In this document: piece after piece, positions 27,987 through 37,649 of the stretch
How the letters are laid out: each line of letters starts with the position of its first letter
Position numbering within the stretch: position 1 is the first letter of the stretch
NCBI RefSeq assembly: GCF_000964425.1
Contig: NZ_BANF01000012.1
Location: forward strand, 62,001 to 126,000
DNA from: Komagataeibacter intermedius TF2
GTDB lineage: Bacteria; Pseudomonadota; Alphaproteobacteria; Acetobacterales; Acetobacteraceae
Reading direction: 5' to 3'
DNA length: 64,000 nucleotides
Program-made: the position numbers and the translations under genes
Notes under the pieces: model-generated
What the model was told of the DNA's origin: nothing
Databases searched by the model: none
Seen by the model: the letters and a program-made list of their open reading frames with translations, nothing else

Positions 27987-29811
27987 ACGCCGCCCGAAGC
28001 AGCGCCCCCGCGCGGGGGAAGTCCGGCTGGAAGGCCAGCCCGTCTCATCCGGGGTTGCGATCGGTTATGCCGCCGTCGCGCATGAACCGGCCCCGCCGCC
28101 AGTGGACATGGCGCGCAGCGACTGTGATCCCGCGCATGAACGTACCCGCCTGCATGACGCCATAAGCCGTTCCGTCGCCCAGCTTGGCCGGTTGCATGAC
28201 CGTCTGGCGCTGCTGCCGGAAGACGGACAGGTGGAAATCGGCTCCCTGCTGGAAGTCTACCGCCGGATGCTCGGGCCGTCGCGTCTGCGACGCGGGATCG
28301 AGGCGCGGCTGGAGCAGGGCATGCTGGCCGAAGCCGCCGTCATGCAGGAAACCGAGGCACTGGCCGCCCTCATGCTGGCCCCGCCCGGTCGTCCCGCGCC
28401 GCAGGGGGAAGACGCCGTGGCCGCGCGCAGGCGGGCGGGCGAATTCCGTGAAATCGGGCGCAGGCTGGTCCGTAACCTCAGCGGCACGCCCTACCGGTCC
28501 TTTTCCGCCCTGCCCGATGGGGCCATCCTGGTCGCGGAGCAGTTGCGTCCCGCCGACGCCGCCCTGATCGATCCATCCCGTATTGCCGCCGTCGTGACGG
28601 AAGAAGGCGGCAGCACCGGGCATACCGCCATCCTGCTGCGTGCGCTGGGCATTCCCGCCGTGCTGGCGGCCCATGGCCTGCTGGCGCAGGTGGGACGGCG
28701 CACGCGGCTGGTGGTGGACGGGGCGACGGGACGGGTCATCGTGCGGCCGTCCAGCCGCACGGCTGCGGCGGCCCGGGTCGAGGTTGCATCCTACGCCCGC
28801 GAACGCCAGATGCTTGGCCGCCTGCGTCGCCTGCCCGCGCGGCTGTCCAGCGGGGAGGTGCTGACGCTTCAGGCCAACCTGGAAATCCCGGCCGAACTGC
28901 CCATGGTCGCGCAGTCAGGGGCGGCGGGTATCGGGCTGCTGCGCAGTGAATTCCTGTTCATGAATACGGATACGCTGCCTGATGAAGCACTGCAGGAAGC
29001 CATCTACCTACCCCTGATCGAGGCCATGGCGGGGGACCCGGTCACGATCCGCGTGGTGGACTGGGGTAGCGAAAAAAATAGCGATGCCCTGTCACGCGTG
29101 GGAATTGGCAATGGGGGCGACGCCAATCCGGCGCTGGCGGTGCGGGGCATCCGGCTGCTGCTCCAGCACCGCGCGCTGCTGGAAACGCAGTTCGCCGCGA
29201 TCCTGCGCGCGGCCCATGCGGGGCCGGTAAGGGTGCTGCTGCCCATGGTCTCCCTGCTGGAGGAACTGCAGGCCGCGCGCGATATCTATGCCCGCGTCGG
29301 GCGCAGGCTACGGCGCAGGGGGGTGAAGATTCCGGATCCCCTGCCGCCGCTTGGCATCATGATCGAAACGCCCGCCGCGGCCCTCATGGCGGACGTGCTG
29401 GCGCAGGAGGCCGAATTCCTGGCCATCGGCACGAATGACCTGACCATGTACACCCTTGCCGCCGACCGTGTCGCGACGGATGTGGCGGCATTGTATGACC
29501 CGCTGCACCCGGCCGTGCTGCGGCTTGTGCGCATGACGGCGGATGCGGGGCTGCGGCAGCGCAGGCCGGTTTCCGTCTGTGGGGAACTGGCGTCCGATCC
29601 GCTGGCGGTGCCGCTGCTGGTGGGGCTGGGGGTACGGTCTTTTTCCATGCATGCGTCTGCGGTGCCACGGGTCAAGCGGGCCATCCGGGCCGCCGCCATG
29701 GATGACTGCCGCCGCATGGCCTGCCGTGCGCTGGAAGCAACGGACGGGCAGGAAGTCCGCGCCATGCTGGCGCAGTATGCCCACACCCTGCAGCACCCGG
29801 AAGACGGATAG
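27973..29811 (+). CDS. ptsI: PTS enzyme I (PEP-protein phosphotransferase)
   Basis: 612 residues from an ATG overlapping the HPr end by 14 bp. The N-terminal domain contains the phosphohistidine site near His217 in EEGGSTGHTAILLRALGIPAV. The PEP-binding TIM barrel follows with EFLFMNTDTLP, AIGTNDLTMYTLAADR and the catalytic Cys in VSVCGELASDP. It has no N-terminal GAF domain, so it is not PtsP. The segment TIRVVDWGSEKNSDAL replaces the more usual DIGGDK form. Together with HPr, HprK and EIIA it forms a permease-less regulatory PTS. Confidence 0.93.
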   Translation: MKTTERRPKQRPRAGEVRLEGQPVSSGVAIGYAAVAHEPAPPPVDMARSDCDPAHERTRLHDAISRSVAQLGRLHDRLALLPEDGQVEIGSLLEVYRRMLGPSRLRRGIEARLEQGMLAEAAVMQETEALAALMLAPPGRPAPQGEDAVAARRRAGEFREIGRRLVRNLSGTPYRSFSALPDGAILVAEQLRPADAALIDPSRIAAVVTEEGGSTGHTAILLRALGIPAVLAAHGLLAQVGRRTRLVVDGATGRVIVRPSSRTAAAARVEVASYARERQMLGRLRRLPARLSSGEVLTLQANLEIPAELPMVAQSGAAGIGLLRSEFLFMNTDTLPDEALQEAIYLPLIEAMAGDPVTIRVVDWGSEKNSDALSRVGIGNGGDANPALAVRGIRLLLQHRALLETQFAAILRAAHAGPVRVLLPMVSLLEELQAARDIYARVGRRLRRRGVKIPDPLPPLGIMIETPAAALMADVLAQEAEFLAIGTNDLTMYTLAADRVATDVAALYDPLHPAVLRLVRMTADAGLRQRRPVSVCGELASDPLAVPLLVGLGVRSFSMHASAVPRVKRAIRAAAMDDCRRMACRALEATDGQEVRAMLAQYAHTLQHPEDG

Positions 29812-29994
29812 GGGCCATTGCCTGTCTGGCTTGGTGCGCATGCCACCACTGGCGGACAGCCGGCCGTGCTGTCGGGGCCGTTTCCCGACCGGCAGGGGGC
29901 CATTATGACATTTCGCTTATTGCCCCGCCTCCTGCGGTTGGACTAAGCCTCCCGCATTGGCTCATTTCCAGCTTGCGTGAAAGGTCACCCGCTG

Positions 29995-31575
29995 ATGACC
30001 CCCCCGAAGACCGTGCCGGTTCGGCGTGCCCTGATTTCCGTTTCCGACAAGAAGGGCCTGCTTGACCTTGCCCGCGCCCTTGTCGCCCATGGCGCGGAAA
30101 TCCTCTCGACGGGTGGTTCCGCCCGAACCCTGCGCGAGGCCGGGATCGCCGTGCGCGACGTGTCCGAACATACCGGCTTCCCGGAAATCCTTGATGGTCG
30201 CGTCAAGACACTGGTGCCGCAGGTGCATGGTGGCATCCTGGGGCGGCGGGACCTGCCCGCGCATGTCAGCCAGATGGAAGAGCACGGGATCGCCCCGATC
30301 GACCTCGTGGCCGTCAACCTGTACCCGTTCGAGGCCACGGTGGCGTCCGGCGCCGGTGCGGATGACTGTATCGAGAATATCGACATTGGTGGCCCCGCCC
30401 TGATCCGTGCCGCGGCCAAGAACCACGCCCATGTCGCCATCGTCACCGATCCGGCGCAGTATGGCGACATCATTACCGCGCTGGAAAACGGCGGCACCAC
30501 GCTTGCGCAGCGCAGGATACTGGCCGGTGCCGCCTATGCCCGCACGGCGGCGTATGACGCCGCCATCGCCGCATGGTTTGCAAAACAGGAAGGCGAAGAA
30601 CTCCCGCCGCGCATGATCGTCGCCGGTGAAAAGCGCGAGAGCCTGCGTTACGGCGAAAACCCGCACCAGAAAGCGGCTTTCTATACCGACGGGTCCACCC
30701 GCCCCGGTGTGGCTACCGCAACACAGGTGCAGGGCAAGTCCCTGTCTTACAACAATATCAACGACACGGATGCGGCGTTCGAGGCCGTGGCCGAATTTGA
30801 CGCGCCCGCCGTGGTGATCGTCAAGCACGCCAATCCCTGTGGGGTGGCCGTGGCGGCGACACAGGCGGAAGCATGGGACAGGGCGCTGCGGTGCGACCCC
30901 GTTTCGGCCTTTGGTGGGATCGTGGCGCTCAACCGCACGCTGGAAGCCGAAGCGGCATCGCGCATCGCTGCGATTTTCACCGAAGTGATCGTCGCCCCCG
31001 ATGCAACCGAGGAGGCGCGGCAGATCCTTGCGCGCAAAAAGAACCTGCGCCTGCTGCTGACCGGCGCGCTGCCGGACCCGGCAGCCGGTGGCGTGGTGGT
31101 GCGGTCGGTGGCTGGCGGTTTCCTGGCGCAGACGCGCGATAATGGCCGCATCACGCCCGACGCCCTGAAGGTGGTGACAAAGCGCGCGCCGACTCCAGCG
31201 GAAATGGCGGACCTGATCTTTGCCTTCCGCGTGGCCAAGCACGTCAAGTCGAACGCCATTGTCTATGCCAGGGGCCAGAGCACGGTGGGGATTGGCGCAG
31301 GTCAGATGAGCCGCGTTGATTCCGCGCGCATCGCCGCGACCAAAAGCGCCGATGCGGCAAAGGAAGCGGGCATTGACCATCCGCTGACACAGGGCAGCGT
31401 CGTGGCGTCGGACGCGTTCTTCCCCTTCGCGGACGGTCTTGAGGCCGCCATCGCCGCAGGCGCCACCGCCGTGATCCAGCCCGGAGGCTCCATCCGTGAT
31501 GACGAGGTGATCGCCGCCGCCGACAGGGCCGGCATCGCGATGGTTTTCACAGGTATGCGCCATTTCCGGCACTGA
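29995..31575 (+). CDS. purH: Bifunctional AICAR transformylase/IMP cyclohydrolase
   Basis: Last two steps of IMP synthesis. 526 residues from [27 protein letters not shown] lies about 10 nt upstream, and an in-frame GTG 6 codons earlier is less likely. The N-terminal IMP cyclohydrolase has [17 protein letters not shown] and [16 protein letters not shown]. The transformylase half has [10 protein letters not shown] and the catalytic Lys-His in [12 protein letters not shown]. Ends GMRHFRH as expected. Confidence 0.97.
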   Translation: MTPPKTVPVRRALISVSDKKGLLDLARALVAHGAEILSTGGSARTLREAGIAVRDVSEHTGFPEILDGRVKTLVPQVHGGILGRRDLPAHVSQMEEHGIAPIDLVAVNLYPFEATVASGAGADDCIENIDIGGPALIRAAAKNHAHVAIVTDPAQYGDIITALENGGTTLAQRRILAGAAYARTAAYDAAIAAWFAKQEGEELPPRMIVAGEKRESLRYGENPHQKAAFYTDGSTRPGVATATQVQGKSLSYNNINDTDAAFEAVAEFDAPAVVIVKHANPCGVAVAATQAEAWDRALRCDPVSAFGGIVALNRTLEAEAASRIAAIFTEVIVAPDATEEARQILARKKNLRLLLTGALPDPAAGGVVVRSVAGGFLAQTRDNGRITPDALKVVTKRAPTPAEMADLIFAFRVAKHVKSNAIVYARGQSTVGIGAGQMSRVDSARIAATKSADAAKEAGIDHPLTQGSVVASDAFFPFADGLEAAIAAGATAVIQPGGSIRDDEVIAAADRAGIAMVFTGMRHFRH

Positions 31576-31673
31576 TCCCACAGCCAGCCCCCTTGCCTGC
31601 GCGCCGGGGATGGCATGAGATAGCACGCCCGGTGGACGACCGGGGTTAAGACAGACGAAAGACGGGTACCCGC

Positions 31674-32447
31674 ATGGACATTCATCGACGTTCCTCCTGC
31701 CGCCTGCTTGCGGGCGTGCTTGTGGCTGGCAGTCTGGCGGCGGGCGGTGCCCATGCCGCCGGCAAGGGCGGCGCACAGCCCGCACCGGCCGCCCCGGCTG
31801 CGGCGCAGGTCGCGCCGGTGTTCGACATGAGCCCCCTGCCGGTCACCACCGGCCAGATGACGCAGTATATCCTGAGCCCGGCGGGACAGCTGTCGGGCAT
31901 GCTGCTTGCCGATGGCACGCAGGTCTTTTTCTCCCATGACCTTGGCGAGCAGCTTCCCGCCATCGCGCGTCCGGGCGAACAGGTCAGCGTCAATGGTCTG
32001 AAAGGCATTGGTCGTCCCATCGTGCGGGCCTATGCCGTAACGGGTCCGCGTGGGCGCCGTATAGCCGACGTGCGCCCCCCCGCCACGGCGCCGATGCCGG
32101 TGGAATCCCCCAGTATCGGGCCGGACGTGCCGGTGGACGGCACCATCCTTGCCCCGCTGTATGACATGCAGGGCGGGGTGCAGGGCGTGATCATGCGCGA
32201 CCACAGCGTCGTGTATGTGGGGGAAAAGAATGCCAGCCGTCTTGTCGCATGGCTCAAACCGGGGGCGACGCTGCATGCCATCGGCACGGGCGTCACGGGG
32301 GACCATGGGACCGCGATCAACGCGCGTGAGATCGGACCCGACGTGAACCAGGCCATTCATGTCGAACCCGCTGATGCTCCCCCGCCCGGCGCGTTCCCCG
32401 GCAGTGCCGGGTATGACGTCATACCCGGTGGTTCCTCGGGCGATTAA
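31674..32447 (+). CDS. Secreted protein with duplicated beta-rich domain, function unknown
   Basis: 257 residues. Signal peptide ends near residue 28 ([18 protein letters not shown]), then an Ala/Pro-rich linker. Two similar halves follow: [21 protein letters not shown]...[13 protein letters not shown] and [19 protein letters not shown]...[13 protein letters not shown]. Both read as small beta-barrels of OB-like pattern, joined by a Pro-rich linker. Likely periplasmic. It stands directly upstream of the F0 ATP synthase operon. I do not recognise a named family. Confidence 0.7.
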   Translation: MDIHRRSSCRLLAGVLVAGSLAAGGAHAAGKGGAQPAPAAPAAAQVAPVFDMSPLPVTTGQMTQYILSPAGQLSGMLLADGTQVFFSHDLGEQLPAIARPGEQVSVNGLKGIGRPIVRAYAVTGPRGRRIADVRPPATAPMPVESPSIGPDVPVDGTILAPLYDMQGGVQGVIMRDHSVVYVGEKNASRLVAWLKPGATLHAIGTGVTGDHGTAINAREIGPDVNQAIHVEPADAPPPGAFPGSAGYDVIPGGSSGD

Positions 32448-32486
32448 AAGTCGGGCGTACTCCCGATATGGGAAAAAAAGATGCAG

Positions 32487-32510
32487 GGGTGGCGTGTTTG
32501 TTTGCCACCC
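32487..32510 (+). terminator. Hairpin after the secreted protein gene
   Basis: A 7-bp stem (GGGTGGC, 10-nt T-rich loop, GCCACCC) 40 bp after the stop. It has no clean T-run after it, so termination would be partial. Confidence 0.35.
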
Positions 32511-32515
32511 GTTGC

Positions 32516-32544
32516 TTGACAGGTTATTGCAGCATCGTTAGCTA
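32516..32544 (+). promoter_or_regulatory. Candidate promoter of the F0 operon
   Basis: A perfect -35 TTGACA is followed after 17 nt by the poor -10 TAGCTA, about 30 nt upstream of the atpI start. The -35 is convincing and the -10 is not. Confidence 0.35.
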
Positions 32545-32572
32545 GCGCCTGCACCCTTGGGAGGTGCGAGAA

Positions 32573-32914
32573 GTGGATAAGGATAACGATCCGTCCGACG
32601 AGTCCTTTGACCGGCGACTGGAAGCGGCCCGTGAGCGTCTGAACCCGCCCGCAGCCGTGGAACGTGACACCGGTGGGACACTGTCCGATCTGGGCCTGGT
32701 GATCAGGTCAGGAACGGAACTTGTGTCGGCGCTTGTGGTCGGGGTTGCGATTGGCTGGGGGCTTGACCACTGGCTGCATACGAAGCCCTGGTTCCTTATT
32801 GTCTTTTCGCTTCTGGGCGGTGTGGCAGGTGTGCTTAATGTCTGGCGTCTTGTCAGGCCCGATGCCATAAACACTAAGGCAACGGGACCGGATGACGGTC
32901 CCGGACGGATATAG
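32573..32914 (+). CDS. atpI: ATP synthase assembly protein AtpI
   Basis: 113 residues from a GTG placed 8 nt after GGGAGG; another GTG three codons earlier would sit on top of the ribosome site. A charged N-terminus (about 1-45) is followed by two membrane helices (SALVVGVAIGWGLDHWL and FLIVFSLLGGVAGVLNVWRL). AtpI/AtpZ proteins help assemble the c-ring and may carry Mg2+. It heads atpI-B-E-F'-F, the usual place. Confidence 0.88.
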   Translation: MDKDNDPSDESFDRRLEAARERLNPPAAVERDTGGTLSDLGLVIRSGTELVSALVVGVAIGWGLDHWLHTKPWFLIVFSLLGGVAGVLNVWRLVRPDAINTKATGPDDGPGRI

Positions 32915-32926
32915 GGAAGAACGAAG

Positions 32927-33676
32927 TTGGCGGCCGGATCATCCATCGACGCGCTCGGTCAGTTCGAGCTCCATCCAGTTTTGGGTGCACTTGGCGAATC
33001 CCTGCGGTTCAGCCAGTCCCCCATGATGATGATTGTTGCCGCCATTGTGGTTCTGGCATTCCTGTATGTGGGCATGCGGCCCGCTGCGGTGGTGCCGGGG
33101 CGGCTGCAGTCCGCGGCCGAAATGTGCTACGACTTCATCTACAACATGGCGGTTGATACGATTGGCCCGGAAGGCCGGGCTTTCTTCCCGTTCGTGTTCA
33201 CGCTGTTCTTCTTCATCCTGGCCGGGAATTACCTCGGCCTGCTGCCCTTCTCCTTTGCCTTCACCAGCCATATCGCCGTGACGCTGGCGCTGGCGCTGAT
33301 GGTGTTCTGCCTCTCGATCATCGTGTCGCTCAAGGTGCAGGGGGCGAAATTCTTTGCCCACTTCATGCCTGCCGGCGCCCCCAAGGCCCTGGCCCCGCTG
33401 TTGATTCCGATCGAGATCCTTTCCTTTCTTTCGCGTCCCGTGAGCCTGTCGATCCGTCTGTTTGCCAACATGGTCGCCGGTCACGTGATGTTCGACATGT
33501 TTGCCGCCTTCACGATCATGCTGGCCGGTCTGGGCTTCTTCGGTGACATCATCGCCGTTGGTCCCGTGGTCATCAATATCGCGCTGATGGCACTCGAATT
33601 GCTGGTTGGCGCCTTGCAGGCCTATGTGTTTGCAATCCTTACCTGCATCTATCTGAGGGAGGCGGTGGCCCACTAA
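32927..33676 (+). CDS. atpB: F0F1 ATP synthase subunit a
   Basis: Proton half-channel subunit, 249 residues, starting at TTG (AGGGAAG upstream). Five to six membrane helices. The essential Arg lies in [13 protein letters not shown], and the C-terminal helix [25 protein letters not shown] is typical. 12 bp after atpI. Confidence 0.97.
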   Translation: MAAGSSIDALGQFELHPVLGALGESLRFSQSPMMMIVAAIVVLAFLYVGMRPAAVVPGRLQSAAEMCYDFIYNMAVDTIGPEGRAFFPFVFTLFFFILAGNYLGLLPFSFAFTSHIAVTLALALMVFCLSIIVSLKVQGAKFFAHFMPAGAPKALAPLLIPIEILSFLSRPVSLSIRLFANMVAGHVMFDMFAAFTIMLAGLGFFGDIIAVGPVVINIALMALELLVGALQAYVFAILTCIYLREAVAH

Positions 33677-33737
33677 CGGGTCGCTCCCCGCTTCCATCTA
33701 TTTCAATCCAGAACGTCTGAAACAAGGAAAACAAGAC

Positions 33738-33962
33738 ATGGATATCGCAGCAGCCCGTGAAATTGGTGCCGGTATCGCCGTTATCGCCCTCGCTGGCGTT
33801 GGCATTGGCCTGGGTAACATCTTCTCCACGCTGGTCAGCAGCATCGCGCGCAACCCGTCCGCGCGTCCGCACGTGTTCGGTCTCGGCATGCTGGGCTTCG
33901 CCCTGACGGAAGCCGTCGCCCTGTATGCGCTTCTGATCGCGTTCCTGATCCTGTTCGTCTGA
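33738..33962 (+). CDS. atpE: F0F1 ATP synthase subunit c
   Basis: 74-residue hairpin that forms the rotor ring. Helix 1 has the packing motif GVGIGLGN and helix 2 the ion-binding Glu58 in [13 protein letters not shown]. The polar loop ARNPSARP joins them. Confidence 0.97.
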   Translation: MDIAAAREIGAGIAVIALAGVGIGLGNIFSTLVSSIARNPSARPHVFGLGMLGFALTEAVALYALLIAFLILFV

Positions 33963-33978
33963 TACGCTGGAGGCGAAC

Positions 33979-34593
33979 ATGGCGCGCGCCGTGATGTATG
34001 ACAACATCCGAAGGGCGGGGACTTTCCTGGCCCCGTCCGCGCTGGCTCTGCCGCTGATGGCCATGGTAGCCCCTGGCGCGCGCGCCGAGGGCATGCCCCA
34101 GCTTGATTTTGGCAATCCCTATGTCATCGGACAGGTGATATGGGGCGCTGGCATTTTCCTGGTCCTGTACCTTCTGCTGAGCCGTTCGGCCCTGCCGAAG
34201 GTGGAAAAGGTCCTGTCGCTGCGTCGTCAGACGATTGAGACGGATCTCGGGATTGCGCACAAGGCCAAGACCCGCGCTGATGAAGCAGTGGCCGATCTGC
34301 ATGAAGCCCGCCGCAAGGCGCTGGCGGATGCACAGGCCAATGTGGACAAGGTTGTCGAGGAGGCGCGTCTTGCCGCCGCCCGGCAGACCGAGGAAATGAA
34401 TGCGCGTCTGGCGACGGAAATCCAGGATGCCGAAACCCGCATTGCACAGGCACGTGGGCAGGCGCTGGCATCCGTGCGCGAGATTTCGACAACGACGGCG
34501 GAAACGCTGATCCATCAGTTATCCGGCATTGCCGCCCCGGCCGATTTCGTGACGGCAAAGGTCGGTTCTGCTGCGGCAGCACGTGGTCTCTGA
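33979..34593 (+). CDS. F0F1 ATP synthase subunit b'
   Basis: Peripheral stalk subunit of the divergent b' type, 204 residues. A membrane helix (GQVIWGAGIFLVLYLLLSRSALP, about 51-73) is followed by a long coiled coil from KVEKVLSLRRQTIE to ASVREISTTTAETL. The first 36 residues end in ALALPLMAMVAPGARAEG and look like a cleavable signal peptide, so the N-terminus may be processed. GGAGG precedes the ATG. Confidence 0.93.
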   Translation: MARAVMYDNIRRAGTFLAPSALALPLMAMVAPGARAEGMPQLDFGNPYVIGQVIWGAGIFLVLYLLLSRSALPKVEKVLSLRRQTIETDLGIAHKAKTRADEAVADLHEARRKALADAQANVDKVVEEARLAAARQTEEMNARLATEIQDAETRIAQARGQALASVREISTTTAETLIHQLSGIAAPADFVTAKVGSAAAARGL

Positions 34594-34623
34594 CGCGCTG
34601 CCCAAGACAGACAGGTCATAATC

Positions 34624-35118
34624 ATGTTTCATGATCCCCGTTTCTGGTCGGCTGTTGCCTTTGTCCTGTTTTTTGTCCTGTTCGGGCGTTCACTGTGGAA
34701 ACCCCTGGTGAGCGCGCTGGACGGACGGGCAGAGCGCATCCGCGCGGAGCTGGATGAAGCGGCGCGTCTGCGCCGTGAGGCCGAACAGATGCTTGAGGAT
34801 GCGACGCGGGACCGGGAAGCGGCTCTGGCCGAGGCCAAGGAACTGGTCGAACATTCCCTGCGTGAAGCCGCCAACATTGCAGTCAAGGCCCGTCAGGACG
34901 CCGAGGACATCGCAGCCCGGCGTGAACAGATGGCCAAGGACCGGATTGCATCGGCGGAACGTTCCGCCCTGCGTGAAGTCCGTGAAACGGCTGTTGATAT
35001 CGCCATTCAGGCCACGCGGGAAACGCTGGCTGCAAGCCTGCCTGCTGATACGGACGGCAAGATTATCGACAAGTCCATCGGTGACCTGCCGGCGGCCCTG
35101 TCACAGCGCGCTGCCTGA
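34624..35118 (+). CDS. atpF: F0F1 ATP synthase subunit b
   Basis: Second peripheral stalk subunit, 164 residues. One N-terminal membrane helix (FWSAVAFVLFFVLFGRSLWKPL) and a charged coiled coil running to SASLPADT. It pairs with b' in photosynthetic and alphaproteobacterial enzymes. The F1 genes are not in this window. Confidence 0.95.
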   Translation: MFHDPRFWSAVAFVLFFVLFGRSLWKPLVSALDGRAERIRAELDEAARLRREAEQMLEDATRDREAALAEAKELVEHSLREAANIAVKARQDAEDIAARREQMAKDRIASAERSALREVRETAVDIAIQATRETLAASLPADTDGKIIDKSIGDLPAALSQRAA

Positions 35119-35139
35119 TCACCGTTGGTGACAACCGGC

Positions 35140-35889
35140 ATGACAGGGGATGGGGCGGAAGACCGCCCCGTTGTCTCCATTATCGCGGCTGTGCTGAACG
35201 AGGGACCGAATATCCGTCCCCTGTGTCAGGAAATCGCCGCTGTCCTTGGTCAGTTGCCCCGTGCCGAAGTCATCTTTGTCGATGACGGCAGCACGGATGA
35301 CACCGTGGCGGAACTTGAAGCCGTAAGGCGCGACGGTATCCTGCCCGACCTGCGTATCCTTGGCCATGATACGGTTTACGGGAAGTCTGCTGGCCTGCGT
35401 ACCGGCGTTGAGGCCGCACGGGGTGAGTGGGTTATCCTGCTGGATGGCGATGGGCAGGACAATCCTGCCGATTTCATACCCATGCTGGACATGTGCCGCA
35501 CGGCAAAGGGGCGTGCCCCACTGGTCGTGGGTGTGCGGACCAAGCGGCGTGACACCATGTCACGCAGGCTGGCATCGCGTTTTGCAAATGCCCTGCGCAG
35601 CCGTCTGCTAAATGATGGCTGTCCCGATACGGGGGCATCGCTGAAAGCGTTCCGGCGCGAGGATTTCCTTGCACTGCCGCAGTTTGAAGGGCTGCACCGT
35701 TTCCTGCCCTCCCTTATGGGCAGACGGGGGGTGCCGCTGGCCTGTTATTCGGTTCATCACCGGAACCGGCTGTATGGAACGTCCAAATATACCAACCTTA
35801 ATCGGGCTATTGTCGGCATCCGGGACATACTGGGTGTCATGTGGCTGAACAACCGCGCCAGGATACCGAAACGCGTTACTGAACGCTGA
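35140..35889 (+). CDS. GT2 glycosyltransferase, polyprenyl-phosphate sugar synthase-like
   Basis: 249 residues from MTGDGAEDRPVVSIIAA (an in-frame TTG five codons upstream is possible). The GT-A fold shows IIAAVLNEGPNI, IFVDDGSTDDTV, the DxD-like LLDGDGQDNP and DTGASLKAFRRED, closest to dolichol/undecaprenyl-phosphate mannose synthases (DPM1/ArnC group). It has no C-terminal membrane helices. It probably loads a sugar on undecaprenyl phosphate for the ArnT-like enzyme encoded next; the sugar is not readable. Confidence 0.8.
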   Translation: MTGDGAEDRPVVSIIAAVLNEGPNIRPLCQEIAAVLGQLPRAEVIFVDDGSTDDTVAELEAVRRDGILPDLRILGHDTVYGKSAGLRTGVEAARGEWVILLDGDGQDNPADFIPMLDMCRTAKGRAPLVVGVRTKRRDTMSRRLASRFANALRSRLLNDGCPDTGASLKAFRREDFLALPQFEGLHRFLPSLMGRRGVPLACYSVHHRNRLYGTSKYTNLNRAIVGIRDILGVMWLNNRARIPKRVTER

Positions 35890-35902
35890 AGGGACCGTGC
35901 CC

Positions 35903-37570
35903 ATGACGCGCCTGACATTGCGCCACTATATCCTTGTGGCGCTGTCCGTGTTTGTCCTGTTCCTGCCGGGGCGTGCATCGCTTCCTCCGCTCGATCGTGA
36001 TGAGCCGCGTTATATGGAAGCCACGGCCCAGATGCTGCACAGCGGCAATTATGTCGATGTCCGGTTTCTGGATCAGCCCCGCTATCTCCAGCCTGCCGGC
36101 ATATACTGGCTTGAAGCCACTGCCGTGCGCCTGACGGGCATGGAGGGCAGGCATGTGGTCTGGCCCTACCGGATTCCCTCCCTTCTGGCGGTAACTGGTT
36201 CCGCCGTGCTGACGGCGTGGATCGGGGCTGCCCTGTTCGGGCCGATGTGCGGCCTGCTGGCTGCGGGTCTGCTGGCTGTCTCGGTGCTGGTGACGGCCGA
36301 AGGGCGCATGGCCACCATTGATACGACCCTGCTGCTGTTTGTGCTGCTGGCACAATGCGGTTTGCTGCGGGCGTATCTGGATCGCGAACGTGACCTTGCC
36401 ACGCCGCTGGCTGCGGCCCTGCTGTACTGGATCGCGCTGGGCTGCGGGTTGATGCTGAAGGGGCCAGTCATCCTGATCCCCGGATTTGGCACGCCTCTTG
36501 CACTGGCATTGGTGGAACGGCGCATTGACTGGTGGAAACGGCTGCGTCCGGCATGGGGCTGGCTGGTCATGCTGGCCATCGTGCTGCCGTGGTGCATCGC
36601 CATCGGGGTAATCAGCCACGGGGACTTCTTTTCACGGGCGGTCGGGCGCAATTTCCTCGGTAAGGTCGCCAGTGGACAGGAAACGCATGGCCTGCCGCCG
36701 GGCTATCATCTGGTGGCGTTCGCCATTGCGTTCTGGCCGGGGTCGGTTTTTGCCGCCATGGGCCTGCCTTTTGTATGGGAACGCCGGTTTCAGCCGCATG
36801 TGCGCTACCTGCTGTGCTGGATCGTGCCGCACTGGCTGGTGTTCGAGGCCATTGCGACCAAGCTGCCGCATTACGTGCTGCCAACCTATCCGGCCATTGC
36901 CATTCTGACTGCGGCGGCGATTGTATCCTTCCCCACCGATTGGGAATGGCCACGGGCAATCTGGGCGCGCAGCCTGCTTGCGGCCTATGGGCTGATCTGG
37001 TTCACGGTTGGGTCGGTTCTGGCGTTTGCGGGACCGGTGCTGCTGTGGCGCATGGAAGGCATGATGTCGCCTGCCGCCATGCTGGTACCTGCGGGCGTGC
37101 TACCGCTGCTGGCCCTATCCGGTTACCTGATCCTGCACCGGCAGGCGTTGCACGCGGCCATGGCGGCGATAGCTGCGGCCGTCATCATCCATGTCGGTCT
37201 GTTTACAACCGTCATTCCCCGGTTGCAGACCATATGGCTCAGCCCCCGCCTTGCGGCGATGGTCGATGCGCATCGGCCCTGTGCCCGGACCATTGTGGCT
37301 TCGACCTCGGATTCGGAACCCAGCCTTGTCTTCCTGCTGGGGCAGGATACGCGGCTGGTCAATGCCACGGCTGCGGCGGACTTCCTGCAGCAGAACCAGA
37401 AATGCGGCATGGCGCTGGTGGGGGCACAGGATCTGGCGGCATTTAGTGCCCGTGTTATGGAAAATGGTCTGGATGTGCATGAACTGGGGCAGCAGGCGGG
37501 ACTGAATTATTCAACCGGCAAGCATCTGGAAATCGGATTATATGCTGTCGTTCCGCCGGCAGCGCCGTAA
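35903..37570 (+). CDS. ArnT-like glycosyltransferase (PMT/GT83 family)
   Basis: 555-residue polytopic membrane enzyme. The catalytic first periplasmic loop carries the paired acidic motif PPLDRDEPRYMEATAQML, and the second loop has VGRNFLGKVASGQETHG and PPGYHLVAF. About 12 helices and a C-terminal periplasmic domain of about 130 residues follow. ArnT relatives transfer a sugar from undecaprenyl phosphate to lipid A. GAAGGGA lies 8 nt before the ATG. Paired with the preceding GT2. In acetic acid bacteria, lipid A is reported to carry mannose, which fits, but the substrate is an inference. Confidence 0.82.
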   Translation: MTRLTLRHYILVALSVFVLFLPGRASLPPLDRDEPRYMEATAQMLHSGNYVDVRFLDQPRYLQPAGIYWLEATAVRLTGMEGRHVVWPYRIPSLLAVTGSAVLTAWIGAALFGPMCGLLAAGLLAVSVLVTAEGRMATIDTTLLLFVLLAQCGLLRAYLDRERDLATPLAAALLYWIALGCGLMLKGPVILIPGFGTPLALALVERRIDWWKRLRPAWGWLVMLAIVLPWCIAIGVISHGDFFSRAVGRNFLGKVASGQETHGLPPGYHLVAFAIAFWPGSVFAAMGLPFVWERRFQPHVRYLLCWIVPHWLVFEAIATKLPHYVLPTYPAIAILTAAAIVSFPTDWEWPRAIWARSLLAAYGLIWFTVGSVLAFAGPVLLWRMEGMMSPAAMLVPAGVLPLLALSGYLILHRQALHAAMAAIAAAVIIHVGLFTTVIPRLQTIWLSPRLAAMVDAHRPCARTIVASTSDSEPSLVFLLGQDTRLVNATAAADFLQQNQKCGMALVGAQDLAAFSARVMENGLDVHELGQQAGLNYSTGKHLEIGLYAVVPPAAP

Positions 37571-37593
37571 GTACTGTTTCGGAACGATCCGGT

Positions 37594-37635
37594 GATAAAA
37601 GTTTCTGGGTGCCTCCTTTTTCAAAAAGGCGGCAT
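37594..37635. repeat. REP-like palindrome 1
   Basis: A 12-bp imperfect stem TGCCTCCTTTTT / AAAAAGGCGGCA around a central C, with outer arm GATAAAAGTTTCTGGG. Same family as the repeats near 38000, 40464, 50128, 53341 and 54580. Lies after the ArnT-like stop. Confidence 0.7.
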
Positions 37636-37649
37636 TCCCTGAAGCTTTT

